Source: an uncultured Campylobacter sp. (GTDB taxonomy: Bacteria; Campylobacterota; Campylobacteria; Campylobacterales; Campylobacteraceae). From it: DNA of 15,636 bases. Location of the stretch: assembly GCF_938030685.1 (NCBI RefSeq), contig NZ_CALHHX010000109.1, forward strand, positions 1 to 15,636, written 5' to 3'. How positions within the stretch are numbered: position 1 is the stretch's first letter; each line of letters begins with the position of its first letter. The position numbers and the translations under genes were made by a program. Of this stretch, positions 14,183-15,636 are shown one piece after another. The notes under the pieces were generated by a model. That model did no database searches. It saw nothing but the letters and a program-made list of their open reading frames with translations, and was not told the DNA's origin.

Positions 14183-15013
14183 GCGAAATTTTAATATAAA
14201 GCAAGAATGGCGGCGCTAAATTCATGAAAATTTATGATTTATGCGGGATGAAAACTAGCTAGCGGAATTTATCGGTTGGAGTTTATCGGTGCCGCGCGGC
14301 GAGAGCGGTTAAAATTTTAAAATTTGCAGCGTTTGCTTTGATATGCTGTTTGTTTTAATGCGCTACGCGGTGGGCGGAGGAAATTTTATCGAAGATCGGT
14401 CGCCGCGGTGCAGCAATGTGGCGACCGCTTGCGCTTTACGCGCAGCTTGGCGGCTGGGCGGCGTGAGCGAGGCGGACGCTTTGCGGCGCTTGCTACGGCG
14501 GAAGCAGTGAAGATAGAGCGCAATAGCCGCGGCGGCGATAGCGGCGATGAAAGGTGATAGTATCGGCAGCGGCGGGACTTTTGATATACAATCGGCGATG
14601 ATAGAATTTTGATCGCAAACTACTTGCAGCAGCGATAAAATTTTTAATTGAAACTATCGGAAGAAACGGCGGTCGAATTTTATTAAAACTATTGGCGCAG
14701 CGGCGAAATTTTGATTTTAGCGGCGCCAGAGGAGCTTTTTTTAAAGATCAAATTTTAATCAAAGGCAAAAGCGGCGTCGGTGGAGCTTCGATCAAAACGG
14801 CGCATAGCGGCTCGGATAAAAACCGGCGGCAATGCCTGATCTCTAAAATTTTAATCAAGAATGCTCGGGATGCGAGAATTTCTAGCGATAATCTTAGCTC
14901 GCCCGAGTTAAAATTTTGATTGAGTATATGGCGATAGAATTTCATTCAAAGCTAGCAGTAGTGAAATTTTGTGGCTTCGAGAATGGCAGTAATTTTACTA
15001 TTTGAAGGCAACG

Positions 15014-15031
15014 AAAAAAAAAGGGGGGGGG
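15014..15031. repeat. A9G9 homopolymer tract
   Basis: Nine A (15014-15022) are followed directly by nine G (15023-15031). Poly-G tracts of this length are the usual phase-variation element in Campylobacter, but here no frame on either strand that spans the tract is longer than about 50 codons or has a start site. It lies 217 bases past the end of the Sua5-like gene. Confidence 0.9.
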
Positions 15032-15247
15032 ATTTACAGCTTTTTATATGATTTTTCTGAGAGGTTGCCGTGATCCTTTCGCGATTTTTAAAATTTCAGA
15101 CGGTATTTGTGCAGTTTATATGTGACGAAATTTTATGGCTAGGTGAAATTTATAGAGCCATTTAAATTTACAAAGTCGCTTAAATTTATAAGCTACTGCG
15201 CCTCTTTTTTGTGTGCTCTTAGCACGCATAAATTTTAATCGGCAGCT

Positions 15248-15636
15248 CTATCTAATCCGCAAAATTTTAGTTTTTGAGATTTTATAAATTTTCGAGCTTT
15301 CGTTTTGGCTGAAATTTTGATCTACGACCTCGTCAGCTGCCGCTTTCGCCCAGGCTTCATCGAAATTTTGCCCGTTTAAATTTGCGCTGCTGGAGTAGAG
15401 CCAGTCAAATTTACGTAAAAACTCCTCGTGAGCACACCCTTTTACGACGCGCACGGCCTTGGCGTTTGGGTATAAAAACGTTGTCTTTCTCGCGCGACGC
15501 ACTAAATTTTTAAATTTAGCGGGCACGCGAGCGAGATTTTTTAGCTCGCTAAGCTTTGCCGTCGTTATGAGGCAGGGTTTATCCGCCGCTCGGCGTTTGA
15601 GTGCGTTTATCTCGCGAAAATCCTTACTCAAAAATC
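15248..15636 (-). CDS. Sua5/YciO/YrdC-family protein (5' end cut by window)
   Basis: The leftward frame enters from the right edge and ends at TAA 15248-15250; about 129 codons are visible. The fold is the Sua5/YciO/YrdC (TsaC) type, which makes threonylcarbamoyl-AMP for the t6A37 modification of ANN-decoding tRNAs. Supporting segments are LSKDFREINALKRRAADKP, the basic KNLVRRARKTTFLYPN, and LYSSSANLNGQNFDEAW, which corresponds to the STSAN motif of the family. A TTG at 15631 could be read as the start, but the frame stays open to the edge and family members have about 15 more residues before this point, so the true start lies outside. This is a short Campylobacter-type member (about 145 residues), so true TsaC activity versus a paralogous RNA-binding role is not certain. 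Confidence 0.82.
   Translation of the reverse strand, partial: FLSKDFREINALKRRAADKPCLITTAKLSELKNLARVPAKFKNLVRRARKTTFLYPNAKAVRVVKGCAHEEFLRKFDWLYSSSANLNGQNFDEAWAKAAADEVVDQNFSQNESSKIYKISKTKILRIR

Larger units (their letters stand above)
14099..15247. other. Gene-free interval upstream of gntP
   Basis: Apart from the gntP leader nothing here looks like a gene. It includes a hairpin CGGTCGCC/GGCGACCG (14397-14404 with 14420-14427), repeated GGCGGCGATAG-type and AAATTTTAATCAA words between ~14500 and 14860, and the A9G9 tract at 15014-15031. The frame at 14692-14919 has no ribosome site and atypical composition. Decayed coding DNA is possible. Confidence 0.5.

Noticed and set aside
14692..14919. 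75-codon plus-strand frame with GKSGVGG resembling a P-loop
   Set aside because: Too short, no ribosome site, no other NTPase motif, and repetitive surroundings; chance match.
15629..15631. TTG as start of the Sua5-like gene
   Set aside because: The frame is open to the window edge and family members have more residues upstream.
1..15636. tRNA, rRNA, CRISPR array, transposase or integrase
   Set aside because: I looked for regular spaced repeats, TPsiC-like arms and transposase motifs on both strands and found none I could support.

Overview
The window looks like chromosomal DNA of a Campylobacter with a relatively GC-rich genome (C. gracilis/showae/rectus/concisus type). This is inferred from protein flavour, from TATAAT or TATACT -10 boxes with AAGGA-type ribosome sites, from the very frequent AAATTT/AATTTTAAAATT words, and from a divergent rpmB / rpe-dnaQ arrangement that I recall from C. 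jejuni. No species marker such as rRNA is present, so the genus is likely and the species is open.

Layout. 1-3426 is a metal block: a leftward gene cut by the left edge (DUF1007-like periplasmic domain fused to a NicO nickel/cobalt permease), a zinc-binding ZnuA with a histidine-rich loop, and a divergent short Fur-family regulator. A symmetric operator-like site lies between the last two. 3561-4001 is a small helical protein of unknown function, followed by about 850 bases without a gene. 4856-5086 (leftward) is a DUF465/YdcH small protein with a strong hairpin after it. 5333-7859 is a leftward operon rpmB - potassium channel with RCK domains - argJ. 8005-9473 is a rightward pair, rpe and a DnaQ-like exonuclease. 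9474-11190 is a 1.7 kb stretch with no gene I can support. 11191-14098 is a leftward sugar-acid module: a GntP-type permease followed by a glycerate 2-kinase, with a 394-base spacer full of AT-rich hairpins. 14099-15247 is again gene-free and holds an A9G9 homopolymer. At the right edge a Sua5/YciO/YrdC-family gene (leftward) is cut by the window end.

How it works together. ZnuA, the NicO permease and the Fur-like protein probably form a metal-responsive uptake/handling unit. GntP plus glycerate kinase would import a small sugar acid, most simply glycerate, and deliver 2-phosphoglycerate to lower glycolysis/gluconeogenesis. The rest is housekeeping: ribosome, arginine synthesis, pentose phosphates, DNA exonuclease, tRNA modification.

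I did not find a convincing new defence or mobile system. The better leads are the long-linker NicO fusion, the channel whose RCK domain has lost the glycine motif, the candidate operators upstream of znuA and gntP, and about 3.7 kb of gene-free DNA with structured or homopolymeric elements.
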